Assembly (NCBI GenBank): GCA_947623585.1
Contig: CANQHA010000009.1
Location: 1 to 64,000, forward strand
DNA from: an uncultured Clostridia bacterium
GTDB lineage: Bacteria > Bacillota > Clostridia > Oscillospirales > Ruminococcaceae
DNA length: 64,000 nucleotides
Direction of reading: 5' to 3'
Shown: in pieces, positions 51,473 through 61,116 of the stretch
Layout: every line of letters begins with the position of its first letter
How positions within the stretch are numbered: position 1 is the first letter of the stretch
Made by a program: the position numbers and the translations under genes
The notes under the pieces: model-generated
Databases searched by the model: none
Told to the model about the DNA's origin: nothing
Seen by the model: only the letters and a program-made list of their open reading frames with translations

Positions 51473-52879
51473 TTATAAGGCAAGTGAACTTCCAAATAAA
51501 TCGTTAATTGCTCGCTGAATTGATATTTTATTCAGCCCATATTCTTTAAGTTGCATAGCGTAAATAATATATTCCAGATATATTAAGTCAAGCAATGACA
51601 AACCTATAAAATCTTTATCTATGTTCCCATGTGCAAAATTATTCCGTTGTTGTGATAGACGCAATCCCATCTCACTGTATTTTAATTTTTCATTATTAAT
51701 TGAGTAAAGATGATTTCCAAAAATATTAACTAAATCTGCATAGTCTTTTCCGATTTGTTCAATTTCAGCTTGCAGAGAATTTACCCCTATTTGTTGTTTT
51801 AGAAATTTATATATTTTCTTTAATTTCCCACTTGAATTATTGACTAATTCGTTTAAAGTTTCTGCGGCTGTTTTCTCCGCCTTAATTGTTTCAAGCTTTT
51901 TGACAATACCATGAGGGTAGTTTTTATTAAATGTCCATTCAAACGCCGCAGTAATCATAACAAAACGCGCAGCATCTATACTCCTTCCTGCTCGGTATGT
52001 ATCCGGAAGATGCCGCAAGTATATTTTATCTTCTGCAATATCATTTAATATTTTACCTTCTGAACCGTTAATGTACTCTTGCTTTATATATTTTTTCTTT
52101 TCAAGAATTTCCGGTTCGGTGTCTATATTTTCTTTTACGAAATATAGTGTTGCGAATTTTTCGTGTTTTCCACCTTTGTAGGGAGCTGATATGTCGGCTG
52201 ATAATAAATTAACATTTTTCCTATAGCACAAAAACTGAATAAACTCCCTTGCAATACGCCAAAGTCTTAACATAAACAAATAGTCGTTTGTTTTTTCAAA
52301 CTCGAAAAACATTTCAGAATGAAGTTCTAATGGCGGTTTACCGATTTGGGGTGAAATCATCCTTGATATTCCGAAATATACAGCTACCTTTTTGCCGTCA
52401 ACAGAAAAATATTGTGTCTGGCTTGTTGTATTGTCAAAATCTTTAGTTGTGACGGATATAATACCATCTTCAGCCCATTTTGAAGATTCTAAGGCTTTGC
52501 TTGTTGGAAAAATGCAGTCAACCTCCTGGCTCTTAAATCCCAACCTATCTATCCATTCTCTTTCACAATTTTGCATTATGTACGCCTCTATTTGTACAAT
52601 TAAAACAGAATTACTTCTACTAATATTTGTGGACTTGGGCAGAAAAATTATTTTCTGACAATTCTCGTTGCATTTGCCAATTAAAAAATCGTCTTCAATA
52701 TATACCAGATCGCCAAATGTATAAGCGCCATCTGCCAATTTTTTCATGAACCACATACATACTTCATGCTTTCTTTCAGCAGGTGGTATCAATCGCAATG
52801 ATCCAGAATCAAACACAAATGAAAACTCTATTTCTTTATATGTTAATTTACCGGTATATATTTCATGAACAATGGACAT
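51473..52879 (-). CDS. ApeA-like HEPN-domain protein, candidate abortive-infection RNase
   Basis: The 468-residue protein has a beta-rich N-terminal region (about 1-260) resembling ApeA N-terminal domains and a helical C-terminal HEPN domain. The HEPN catalytic motif is R412-x4-H417 in RNNFAHG. HEPN proteins of this type cleave RNA, often tRNA, when phage infect. AAAGGGG lies 7 nt before the ATG. It is the last gene of a minus-strand defence cluster, 160 bp after the OLD-like gene. The AT-rich composition contrasts with its neighbours and suggests transfer. Confidence 0.78.
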   Translation of the reverse strand: MSIVHEIYTGKLTYKEIEFSFVFDSGSLRLIPPAERKHEVCMWFMKKLADGAYTFGDLVYIEDDFLIGKCNENCQKIIFLPKSTNISRSNSVLIVQIEAYIMQNCEREWIDRLGFKSQEVDCIFPTSKALESSKWAEDGIISVTTKDFDNTTSQTQYFSVDGKKVAVYFGISRMISPQIGKPPLELHSEMFFEFEKTNDYLFMLRLWRIAREFIQFLCYRKNVNLLSADISAPYKGGKHEKFATLYFVKENIDTEPEILEKKKYIKQEYINGSEGKILNDIAEDKIYLRHLPDTYRAGRSIDAARFVMITAAFEWTFNKNYPHGIVKKLETIKAEKTAAETLNELVNNSSGKLKKIYKFLKQQIGVNSLQAEIEQIGKDYADLVNIFGNHLYSINNEKLKYSEMGLRLSQQRNNFAHGNIDKDFIGLSLLDLIYLEYIIYAMQLKEYGLNKISIQRAINDLFGSSLAL

Positions 52880-53041
52880 TATTTTACCCCTTTATTGATA
52901 TTCGATTAAAGAATTTTTGCTATATATAATTTAAAAGCAGGAACGTTACAAACATATGCTAAATAGTCTGCGCTTTCGGATAATTATATACAATCACATT
53001 AGCTTTTTCTTGAAATTACTCGTTAAGTTTAGAAAAAATGC

Positions 53042-54866
53042 TTAAATGCCATCATCAAAATAAGAAAGGTTCTCCAGAATCTCTCTTACAGCAGGATAAC
53101 GCTTATCACAGGAGCCCATCAAGGAAAGTAAATACTTATTTGCTTTTAAGTTGAACATTCCAGCCAAACCTTCTTTTATATTATTTGTGGTCTTCCCGGA
53201 AGATACAAATGAAAGTTCAGCGCCGTTATCAGGATTGTTGTTATTCTTTTCATACTCACATAAACTAAGAATCCCTTTTTCTGAAAATGCCGCCCTATGA
53301 ATTTTATTACACACAGATTTGACATTTAACTTATTCATGTTCTTCTTTTCTAAAAGCAAATTAATCAAGTATACAACTATGTCTGGGTATAAGAAATCCT
53401 CAATTTCGTTATTTGTATTGTTATTTTCTGTTCTTATTTCGCCGCAATTGCAGTGGTTTTGAAGCAAAATCTTAGTAACATCGATATATGTGTACGTTTC
53501 ATTTTTAATTTTTAAATATACTTCTCTTCCCTTATTATCATTATCAAGTAAAACTTTAACTTTTGGTTTAAAGTCTGCTGTATTATTTCGATAATATGAA
53601 TTATAAAATTCAAGATATTTTAAAGCGTTATCGGCGCCATTAAGTGCTTCTATATTTGGGCATGGAAGTGAAAAATAATTAAACAATTCTGTCAAATACT
53701 TTTTATCACATGCTCCTTCGACCAAGAGGTTGTTTTTGCGCAGTAGCTCATATTTCACAGCTTCTATTCCTAAATGTGAACAAATCCTATCATAACCGCT
53801 CTGATCGTTAATATTAATCATGACCGTTTCTGTAACTTGAACATCCTTTTTCTGCCTTGCAGAATATTGAGAATGCTGATTAGAGTCAAGAAGAAATACA
53901 TTTCTCATATTATACTCATTTATAAATACTTTTGAATGAGTAGTAAAGAGAATCTGCATTTGACTGCTCTTTTCGTCAAAAAGTTCCTTTAATTTCAGCT
54001 GCAGTCCCTCATGCAAATAAACATCTGGCTCATCAATACAAATTATTATGCTTTTCTTTCTATTTATTCTTGCAAGCATTTCAAAATTTAACAGAATAGT
54101 TGCTAACCTTTGTAATCCAGCTCCTTTATCCAGAATTCCTACACTTCCATTGTCATCTAATGACAAATTGACGTTTTCAGATATTAGATCTCTAAACGAA
54201 TCTGAATTCTTTGGCACAATAAAATGAACTTTCCACTCCTCTTTGAATCTTCTGAATGTGCCAGAAATGGTATTTGCAAATACTTCCAAGATAGAATTTA
54301 GACCATCAATATACGTTTCATACGCATCTTTAAGTTCTTTTTTCGATTGTGAAAATCTCGCCCTATCATATTCAACATTTATAATACCGTCTGCTATATT
54401 ATCTATCAACTCTGGAATAAAAGTATTGATTGATTCTATATATACGAATTCTATTTTATCCATTAACGATGAAATTTCATCTTTTGTTAGATCTACTTTA
54501 TTATTTTTCTTTTTTCCATGCAATTCGTATGAATAGCCCGATAAACTTTTGCTTGGATCAGCTTCTAAATAGTCTTTCATGTTTCTACATACTGTAAAAT
54601 ATTTCTTATCTTTATCATCCCAAAAAGTTATTTCAATTTTAGGGTGAATAAGATTGTCCTCCAGTTGCCCACTTGATTTTAGGCATGTCGATTTCAATAG
54701 TATAGCTTTCTGGATGGAAAAACAAATTTAAAGCACGCAAAGTATTGGTTTTGCCCACATTATTTTGACCACATATAGCTATCAAATTTAGCTCTTTATC
54801 AACATCAAAAGACATAGATAAAATAGATCTAAACCTATTTATGCTGCAATTAACTATTCGTAACAT
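53042..54866 (-). CDS. OLD-like ATPase with TOPRIM domain, frame-disrupted
   Basis: The N-terminus (from the ATG at 54866, GAGGAAAAG upstream) has Walker A ICGQNNVGKTNTL at about 31-43 and runs out of frame at 54639. The rest continues in another frame with DKGAGLQRLA (signature-like), SIIICIDEPDVYLHEG (Walker B) and a TOPRIM domain with LLVEGACDKKYL and VLLDNDNKGRE. Removing one G in ACTGGAGGACAATC (about 54655) would join the frames. The complete protein would be about 605 residues, of the class 1-2 OLD nuclease type used against phage. It lies 10 nt after the methyltransferase stop. Confidence 0.75.
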
Positions 54867-54876
54867 TATCTTTTCC

Positions 54877-55575
54877 TCACTTCCTAAACACAAACAAATA
54901 CTCATGCGCTATAAGCAAAAAGTTATACTTAACGCTGTTTGTTTTCCAGTACCCTGTCGCCCGGCAGTTGTGCTGCTCCTTAATGATTATCTCTTTCAGC
55001 TTGAACCCCGCGCTCTCGAAAATTTTCATGACCTCAAAACTCAGCGGCACCATGCAGCCTTTTTGGCGGGTATCGCCCATCAGAATCGCGCAGAATTTGT
55101 CCTTTTTCAAAACTCGGTAGCACTCCTCGGCGACCGGCTTCATCTGCTCAAGAAAATCTTTTACCTTGAGCCGCGACAGGTCCTCGGGGATATTGTCGCT
55201 GTACTGAATTATGTCCGCGTAGGGCGGGTGGGTGCAGATTAAATCTATAGATTCGTCGCTCTGGAAGTACAGATCCCGGGCGTCGCCCTTATAAAGATAG
55301 ACCTTTCCCTGCGCGGGGGGATAGTCAAAATCCGTTTTTTCGCGGCATCTTTCAAGCGCGCCGTCGTTGCAGTCAACGCCTATGATGTCGCGGTTTAAAA
55401 GCTTCGCCTCGACGAGAGTGGTGCCGCCGCCTGCGAACTGGTCGAGGACGGTATCGCCCTCTTTTGAGTAGCGCAGGATAATGTTCCGCGGTATGTAGGG
55501 CGACCAATTCCCGCGCCATTTGGCGTCGTGAGTAGCCCAATCCCCGCGCCTCGGAAACGACCAGTGGGTAGTCAT
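54877..55575 (-). CDS. DNA methyltransferase (N6-adenine/N4-cytosine type)
   Basis: The 232-residue enzyme has the SAM-binding motif LDQFAGGGTTLVEA (45-58) followed by the catalytic motif THPPYADI (115-122), i.e. motif I before motif IV. A C-terminal motif KYNFLLIAHEYLFVFRK closes it. The N-terminus RGDWATHDAKWRGNWSPYIPR is typical of small methyltransferases beside restriction genes. Recognition sequence unknown. Its start overlaps the stop of the DpnI homologue by 4 nt, so both are made together. Confidence 0.88.
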   Translation of the reverse strand: MTTHWSFPRRGDWATHDAKWRGNWSPYIPRNIILRYSKEGDTVLDQFAGGGTTLVEAKLLNRDIIGVDCNDGALERCREKTDFDYPPAQGKVYLYKGDARDLYFQSDESIDLICTHPPYADIIQYSDNIPEDLSRLKVKDFLEQMKPVAEECYRVLKKDKFCAILMGDTRQKGCMVPLSFEVMKIFESAGFKLKEIIIKEQHNCRATGYWKTNSVKYNFLLIAHEYLFVFRK

Positions 55576-56342
55576 TTGATTTTTCTATAATGCCCTCTAC
55601 CTAAAAATTCTATAAAGCCTTTGTCTCTTAATAACTGTAGTTGCTGACGGATTTTTGCTTCAATATTATTATTTGAAATATGCTTTTTCCTTAGCGTTCC
55701 AACAAAGTCATATACATCAGTGAGTAAAAACTCATCTTTTTTAATATCGTTCACACAGTTAAGAATATCAAACAGCCAACCCCGTGATTCAATGTCCTTT
55801 GTTTTAAGCCTTGCAGTTTTTACATATCTGTCTACAACATCGTCAGCAGAAAGCATCTGACCACTTTTTATGATATCAATTTTTCCCTGTGACGGAATCT
55901 CCGAAAGCAGAATATTGCATCCCGTCCATCCTGCTCGGCGAGCAGTAGGCGCAAGTGCTTTTCTTTTTTCTATAATTTGCGGGGCAAAGAAAAACTTTGG
56001 CACTAATACCAAGTCAGTAATATATAATTCCGAACTGTAGTTCATTATAAAAAGATCAGGGTTTGTGTCACTCGTGATACGGCTTATCATAGTAGCATAA
56101 GCTCCGTCGTTTATCTTCTTCCCGCATGTCCCTTCTTTTGCTTTTAATTCAAATATTTCTCCGCAGTTATCACACTGCATATCGGCTACGGGAGAATTGT
56201 TTTCAAGTTTATTTATATGAGGATTGCCGCAACAAGGGCAGTACATATTTTTTGCAATCCAAGATTCGCTCATTACTCTGATTTTTTGCGAATTGCTTTT
56301 ATATGTATCAGCAAGAGAAATGTCAAAATTAAGGTTTATCAA
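55572..56342 (-). CDS. DpnI-family methyl-directed restriction endonuclease
   Basis: The 256-residue protein is a close DpnI homologue along its whole length. The N-terminus has TYKSNSQK and a zinc site (C35, C38, C57, C60). The PD-(D/E)xK centre is D54 in PVAD and E65/K67 in FELKAK. LAPTARRAGWTGCNI follows, and the C-terminal winged helix IEAKIRQQLQLLRDKGFIEF with the tail GRGHYRKIK is nearly unchanged. DpnI cuts G(m6A)TC, and methyl-dependent cutting is therefore likely. Pairing with a methyltransferase is odd. The start overlaps the dpnD stop. Confidence 0.92.
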   Translation of the reverse strand: MINLNFDISLADTYKSNSQKIRVMSESWIAKNMYCPCCGNPHINKLENNSPVADMQCDNCGEIFELKAKEGTCGKKINDGAYATMISRITSDTNPDLFIMNYSSELYITDLVLVPKFFFAPQIIEKRKALAPTARRAGWTGCNILLSEIPSQGKIDIIKSGQMLSADDVVDRYVKTARLKTKDIESRGWLFDILNCVNDIKKDEFLLTDVYDFVGTLRKKHISNNNIEAKIRQQLQLLRDKGFIEFLGRGHYRKIK

Positions 56343-56542
56343 AACTCATTCCATCCCGTCCACACGTCATCTGTAACATTATGTATTTCCATCTGCTTAG
56401 CAACCAAGTTCCCAGGTACAAGCGCAAACTCACCGTTTTTATATTTTTCAGTTGCTATCTTTTCTGCCTGTTCAAAATTCTCCGCTAAAATTTCAAAATC
56501 CTGCGAAACCATTTCTTCTATTGTAACAACGAATTTTCTCAA
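56339..56542 (-). CDS. dpnD: DpnD/PcfM family protein
   Basis: The 67-residue protein has the family pattern: KFVVTIEEMVSQDFEILAEN, then QAEKIATEKYKNGEFAL. DpnD accompanies DpnI in Streptococcus pneumoniae; its function is unknown. The start is TTG, with GGGGG 8 nt upstream. It heads the defence operon behind its own promoter. Confidence 0.8.
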   Translation of the reverse strand: MRKFVVTIEEMVSQDFEILAENFEQAEKIATEKYKNGEFALVPGNLVAKQMEIHNVTDDVWTGWNEF

Positions 56543-56579
56543 TTCTGCTACCCCCTATTCATAGGCTAAAAAAAGATTT

Positions 56580-56608
56580 ATTATAGCGCTCTTTTCTGTT
56601 CTAATCAA
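56580..56608 (-). promoter_or_regulatory. Promoter of the defence operon
   Basis: On the minus strand TTGATT, 17 nt, TATAAT lie 38 nt before the dpnD start. Confidence 0.75.
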
Positions 56609-56669
56609 TAAATGTCTTAAGAAAATTATATCTTAAATATATATTAAATGCAATACCCAAATCAAAATT

Positions 56670-57121
56670 TTATAATATTTTTTCAGATTTCTGATCCCGC
56701 GCCAAAAGCTCGGCTGCCCTGTCCTCCCCTATCGCCACCTTAATTTTTTGCAGCTTTTTGCTGTCTTCACGCAGCTCGACGTTCTCTTTGAGCAGCTTTT
56801 TATTATGCTCCGCTACCCGCGCGTAACTGTTCTCTTTTCGGTCGAATTTCGCCTTTAAATCGCGATTCTCGGCTTGCAAATCAAGCACCGATGATACAGC
56901 GACTTGATGAGCCTGACCGCCTTTTCAAGCACGGGTTTTGCCTTTTTCTCACGGTATGTTTTCGCTGATTCCAGCGCGCCTGCCTCGGGCAGCAGCTTAT
57001 CTACATCGCCGCCGAAATCTGATAAAATGTCACTGTACTTGTTTGACTGCCCCGCGTCTGTTGCCGCAGACGGTGCCGGGACGGTTATTTTTTTAAAATT
57101 TTTTTCGACAATTATTGACAT
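56670..57121 (-). pseudogene. Frame-disrupted coiled-coil protein
   Basis: Two overlapping frames appear to be one gene. The first (57121-56855) has KKAKPVLEKAVRLIKSLYHR. The second (56888-56670) is a coiled coil (LQAENRDLKAKFDRKENSYA, then KLLKENVELREDSKKLQ). The switch lies in the 56855-56888 overlap. The layout resembles the C-terminus of mobilisation or recombination proteins, but I cannot name the family. It may be a remnant of the element that brought the island. Confidence 0.5.
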
Positions 57122-57214
57122 TATTCGATATGCAATGTATAATTATTTATACTATTTGCATTGAGATGATTCGTAAAGAAAACACACTCTATAATGAAAG
57201 GAGCGTGAAGCATA

Positions 57215-57919
57215 ATGGGTAATAACTCAGATAATAGGATTAAAAAAAGAACCGACATCATTACTGACGAGCTAAATCAGTACGAAAGAGTACAAAGAGA
57301 TGCTGATTCAAAATACGCGTGGGAGATAAAAAAGGCTAAACCTACATTTAAGCAAGTTCTTACGGGAGCTATTATAATATCAGCAATTATAATAGCCATA
57401 GCTATTGTTTGCTCAGCGCCAAAGAAATCGTCAACTAATACGAATTCGCCGGAGATTGTCACTATATCTACTCTGCAAAAAATCGTAAATGTCAGCAAGC
57501 TGTCAACAGTCAAATTTGTATATAACGGTTCAACAAATGTCTCAAGCGGAAATAAAACAGACTACTATGTATCTTACAAATCAATAGTAAGCGTTGGCGT
57601 TGACTTTGACAAAATCTCGCTGGAACAAGATTCCGAGGCAAAGAAAATATATGTCACTATACCGCCGCCCGAAATCACAGATACATCTGTTGATATTGAA
57701 TCCTTAGACTTTATTTTCAACAACAAAAAGGCAAACGAATTATCAGCGCTTCAAACAGCATATGAAAAATGCGTTGAAGATGTCAGAAATGAATGTAAAT
57801 CAAACGATAAAATGTTCGATTTAGCGCAAAAAGGTATCGAAGACACTATACGAGCGCTGACTCAGCCAATTATCGACGAACTTTTCGACGGATACGAGCT
57901 TGAATTCAGAAAGGGTTAA
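57215..57919 (+). CDS. DUF4230-family membrane protein
   Basis: The 234-residue protein has a cytoplasmic N-terminus (1-48), one membrane helix (VLTGAIIISAIIIAIAIVCS, about 48-68) and an extracytoplasmic DUF4230 domain. The domain holds the typical ISTLQKIVNVSKLSTVKFVY and VGVDFDKISL strands and a C-terminal helix. The function of DUF4230 is unknown. It is followed after 4 nt by a lipoprotein with the same domain. Confidence 0.75.
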   Translation: MGNNSDNRIKKRTDIITDELNQYERVQRDADSKYAWEIKKAKPTFKQVLTGAIIISAIIIAIAIVCSAPKKSSTNTNSPEIVTISTLQKIVNVSKLSTVKFVYNGSTNVSSGNKTDYYVSYKSIVSVGVDFDKISLEQDSEAKKIYVTIPPPEITDTSVDIESLDFIFNNKKANELSALQTAYEKCVEDVRNECKSNDKMFDLAQKGIEDTIRALTQPIIDELFDGYELEFRKG

Positions 57920-57923
57920 TAAT

Positions 57924-58559
57924 ATGAAAAAAATAATTTCATTATTGTTAGTTTTGATTATAATAATGTCTCTTTCGTCGTGCGCCGAAAATAATCCGAA
58001 TGACAATACATCGGTTGACATTGTCCCCGATATATCGCGAATGCAGTCCATATGTGAACTCGCCGTCATCGACTGTTACTATCATAACATAGCAAAAAGC
58101 TATGAACCTGATGTTGAAGGTCACTTATGGTGGAAAAAAGACAGGCAATTCTGGATTGAATACAATGCGATTGCAAGATATGGAATAGATGTTTCTAAAC
58201 TGAAAATATCAATAGAGAATGATATAATTACTGTATCAATTCCTCAAGCAAAACTGCTTGATTGTACGATTGATGATCCTAAAGATTTTGAGTACATAGT
58301 AGCTGAAGATTCTGCTAAAATAACTGCCGAAGATGAACAAACCGCAATTTCGCAAGCTCAAGACGAATTAAGAGAAGAAGCCTCCAACAACACAATGCTT
58401 ATTGCGCAAGCTCAACAAAGGGCAAAAGATTTGCTGAAAGAATATATCGAAAGTATAAATGAACTTGGGGAAAAATCGTACAAAGTTGAATTCACAATTA
58501 TACCAGACGATAATATCAATCAGCTTGAGACGGACAGTGACGAACCGGAAACAGAATAA
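57924..58559 (+). CDS. DUF4230-family lipoprotein
   Basis: A lipoprotein signal (KKIISLLLVLIIIMSLSSC) gives a lipidated cysteine near residue 20. The rest holds a DUF4230-type domain (ICELAVIDCYYHNI, ARYGIDVSKLKISIE, IITVSIPQAKLLDCTI) and a long C-terminal helix. It is paired with the preceding membrane-anchored paralogue, so the two may work together at the outer face of the membrane. Confidence 0.72.
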   Translation: MKKIISLLLVLIIIMSLSSCAENNPNDNTSVDIVPDISRMQSICELAVIDCYYHNIAKSYEPDVEGHLWWKKDRQFWIEYNAIARYGIDVSKLKISIENDIITVSIPQAKLLDCTIDDPKDFEYIVAEDSAKITAEDEQTAISQAQDELREEASNNTMLIAQAQQRAKDLLKEYIESINELGEKSYKVEFTIIPDDNINQLETDSDEPETE

Positions 58560-58570
58560 TAAATTAAAAT

Positions 58571-58605
58571 GAGCTATCAGAACGAATCTGATAGCTCAAA
58601 ATTTT
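58571..58605 (+). terminator. Terminator after the DUF4230 pair
   Basis: GAGCTATCAGA pairs with TCTGATAGCTC around a 4-5 nt loop, followed by AAAATTTTG. The stretch 58606-58922 holds no gene I can support. Confidence 0.65.
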
Positions 58606-58922
58606 GAGGTGTGTTATTCCCACTTGCAAAGTGAACCTTTCACTTAACTATTTTTGTATAGGTGATTTGGTTCTTATTATTTTATTTGACACAAATTATA
58701 CGAAAAATATTGTTTCGCCTGTCTTTTGCTATCAGACTTTGCTATCACCAAGCCAGTCGGAATAACTCCCCGGGCGATGATGTTTTTATTATATCACACT
58801 TTATCTCATTTGTTACTACCTATTTTTAATTTTCTGATTAAAGCAATAATGTGCATCAGCAAATCTATAAGACCCCTATAACCGCTTTAGATTACAGCGT
58901 CCAAAACTACTGGCAGCACTGA

Positions 58923-60236
58923 TTAACTTATCATATTGTTCTTCTCCTTATCCCCCACGCTTATCTCTTTCCCTATCTGCACCTCAATAATCTTCAGCGC
59001 AGTCTTAGCTTTAACGGTATGCTTCACACCCTTCGGCAGCTTTATCACATCGCCCTTATGCACTGCGAACGTCTTGCCGTCAACGGTTGCTTCGCCTTCG
59101 CCGGAGATCACCGTCCAGACCTCGTCGCGGTGGTTATGGCTGTGATAGCTCATGCCCTGCCCCTGGTTCAGCGTGACCTTGATCGTCAGGCTCTCCGGCT
59201 CGACATTGACGACCTGATAGCTGCCCCAGCTCTTCTCCGCAAACATGATCTGCTGGTCGATCTGATCGACGAACGGCTTTATGTAACTTGACTTATTTTT
59301 ATCCGAGACGAGTATCCCCTCGGGGCTTGCCGAGATCACGACGTCTTTTAAGCCCATCGCGAGGACCGGCACGCTCAGCTCGTTGACGATGTGGACGTTT
59401 TTGCAGTCGTCGCTCATCATCGCTTCGCCGACAATGTCGTCCTCCATCGCTTCGGTCAGCGTATTCCATGTGCCGAGATCCTTCCACTCGCCCGAAAAGC
59501 GCATCACCGAAATGCTCGGCTCCTTCTCAACAACGGCATAGTCGAAGCTGATTTTCGGAAGGTCGGCATAGCCCTCAAAAAGCGCCTTATAGTCGCTCGT
59601 GCCGAGATATTCTTTAGCTTTATTAAGCACATATTTGAGTTTATATGCGAACACCCCGCCGTTCCAAAGCGCCCCTTGGGAAATATATTCCCGAGCAGTT
59701 TTCGTGTCGGGCTTCTCTTTAAATGAGCTGACCTCGCTCACATTTTCGCCGGTTTTAGGGATTATGTAACCGTACTTTTCCGAAGCATAGGTCGGCTCAA
59801 TGCCCATTAAAACGAGGTTGGCTGCCGGCTTGTCCGCAAGATTTGAAAGCTCTTTCAATGCCTCGAAATAGTCGTAGTTGACATACGGATCTACCGGGCA
59901 GACAACTACCGATTCTTCCTCAGAAATGCCCTTTACATCATGCAGATACGCCGTTGCGAGGGCGATCGCGGGGAAAGTGTCGCGGCGGCAGGGCTCGACC
60001 GAAATGCCTATGCTCTCGCCGAGCTGATTGTGCAGCGCCGAGACCTGAGTTTTCGATGTCGCGACGGTGACGGAAGCGGAGCTGTCCACTGATAATATCT
60101 GCCTATAAACGCGTTGAACCATTGATTCATAGCCGTCGCCGCGCCGGAATATTTTAATAAACTGTTTCGAGCGGATGTCATTTGACAAAGGCCATAGCCG
60201 CTTGCCTGAGCCGCCGGAGAGTAGGATGATGTTCAT
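58923..60236 (-). CDS. manC: Mannose-1-phosphate guanylyltransferase
   Basis: The enzyme makes GDP-mannose from GTP and mannose 1-phosphate. The N-terminal nucleotidyltransferase has LLSGGSGKRLWPLSNDIRSK; FKEKPD and WNGGVFAYK follow. The C-terminal cupin part (about 330-430) has YHSHNHRDEVWTVISGEGEA, as in bifunctional mannose-6-phosphate isomerase forms. The length of 437 residues is slightly below the usual 460-480. It ends a five-gene minus-strand operon. Confidence 0.93.
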   Translation of the reverse strand: MNIILLSGGSGKRLWPLSNDIRSKQFIKIFRRGDGYESMVQRVYRQILSVDSSASVTVATSKTQVSALHNQLGESIGISVEPCRRDTFPAIALATAYLHDVKGISEEESVVVCPVDPYVNYDYFEALKELSNLADKPAANLVLMGIEPTYASEKYGYIIPKTGENVSEVSSFKEKPDTKTAREYISQGALWNGGVFAYKLKYVLNKAKEYLGTSDYKALFEGYADLPKISFDYAVVEKEPSISVMRFSGEWKDLGTWNTLTEAMEDDIVGEAMMSDDCKNVHIVNELSVPVLAMGLKDVVISASPEGILVSDKNKSSYIKPFVDQIDQQIMFAEKSWGSYQVVNVEPESLTIKVTLNQGQGMSYHSHNHRDEVWTVISGEGEATVDGKTFAVHKGDVIKLPKGVKHTVKAKTALKIIEVQIGKEISVGDKEKNNMIS

Positions 60237-60249
60237 TTTGCCTCCGAAA

Positions 60250-61116
60250 CTATTTTAATAACTTACATAATGCATTGGAAATATTATCGGCGGTCAGTCC
60301 GTTATATGCATCATTCTCCGCTTTAGTACCGTATTTTCTTAAAATCTCGCGTTTTACGCCGACACAGGAAAGTTGCACAGGTTTGTCCTCAAATGTCTTA
60401 TAAATTTCATATGCCAACGTACCCTCATAGTGCGGCTCGCAGAGGAGGATTTCCCCGCCGTTATAATGTTCTCTCAGCGTCTGCCTGTCAAACGGAATAA
60501 GCGTCGTATAATAAAGAATGCTGACGTCTTTATCACTGCACTCCTCCATAACCATATCCAAAGTGGTGGACACGGCTATAACTGTTGCCTCGCTTCCTGT
60601 CTTAATCACCGCCGCCTTGCCGAATTCCACCTCGACTTCGGTCTTATTTACATGGTCGCTGAGGCGGTAATATGTGGGTTTGCCGTCGCGCCTCGTTTCC
60701 GAAAACAGCTCTGTAAATTCCGAAGCCGTTCCCGGAGCTATGAATTCAAAGCCGGGTATCATGGAGATTGTGCCTATATCTTCAGGACAATAATGCGAAT
60801 ATCCGAGGGTAGAGAAATCATACGACGCACCTGTCGTTATAAAGTTTCCTTGAAGATTTTGATACGCAAAATCAAGTTTGAGCTGCTCCATAGCCCTATT
60901 CACAATAAACGGAGAAATACCGTATACAGTCGGGATAATTCCACCGAGGGACATTCCCGCGGCAAGGCTTACCATGCCATCCTCGAAAATCCCTATGTTC
61001 ATCGCCCTGTCGGGGAATTCACGCAAAATATCCCGAAATGCCCAGACGCCAATGTCAACGAGAAAAAGAGAGGTGTCGATCTCGTTTTTAATCATGTCGC
61101 CGACGGCTTTAATCAT
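60250..61116 (-). CDS. Transketolase-like protein, C-terminal subunit
   Basis: The 288-residue protein has the transketolase pyrimidine-binding and C-terminal domains: FLVDIGVWAFRDILREFPDRAMNIGIFEDGMVSLAAGMSLGG and a C-terminal GGEILLCEPHYEGTLAYEI. It would pair with the N-terminal subunit encoded just upstream to bind thiamine diphosphate. The start ATG at 61116 overlaps the upstream stop. The substrate is unknown; a surface-sugar precursor is likely from context. Confidence 0.85.
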   Translation of the reverse strand: MIKAVGDMIKNEIDTSLFLVDIGVWAFRDILREFPDRAMNIGIFEDGMVSLAAGMSLGGIIPTVYGISPFIVNRAMEQLKLDFAYQNLQGNFITTGASYDFSTLGYSHYCPEDIGTISMIPGFEFIAPGTASEFTELFSETRRDGKPTYYRLSDHVNKTEVEVEFGKAAVIKTGSEATVIAVSTTLDMVMEECSDKDVSILYYTTLIPFDRQTLREHYNGGEILLCEPHYEGTLAYEIYKTFEDKPVQLSCVGVKREILRKYGTKAENDAYNGLTADNISNALCKLLK

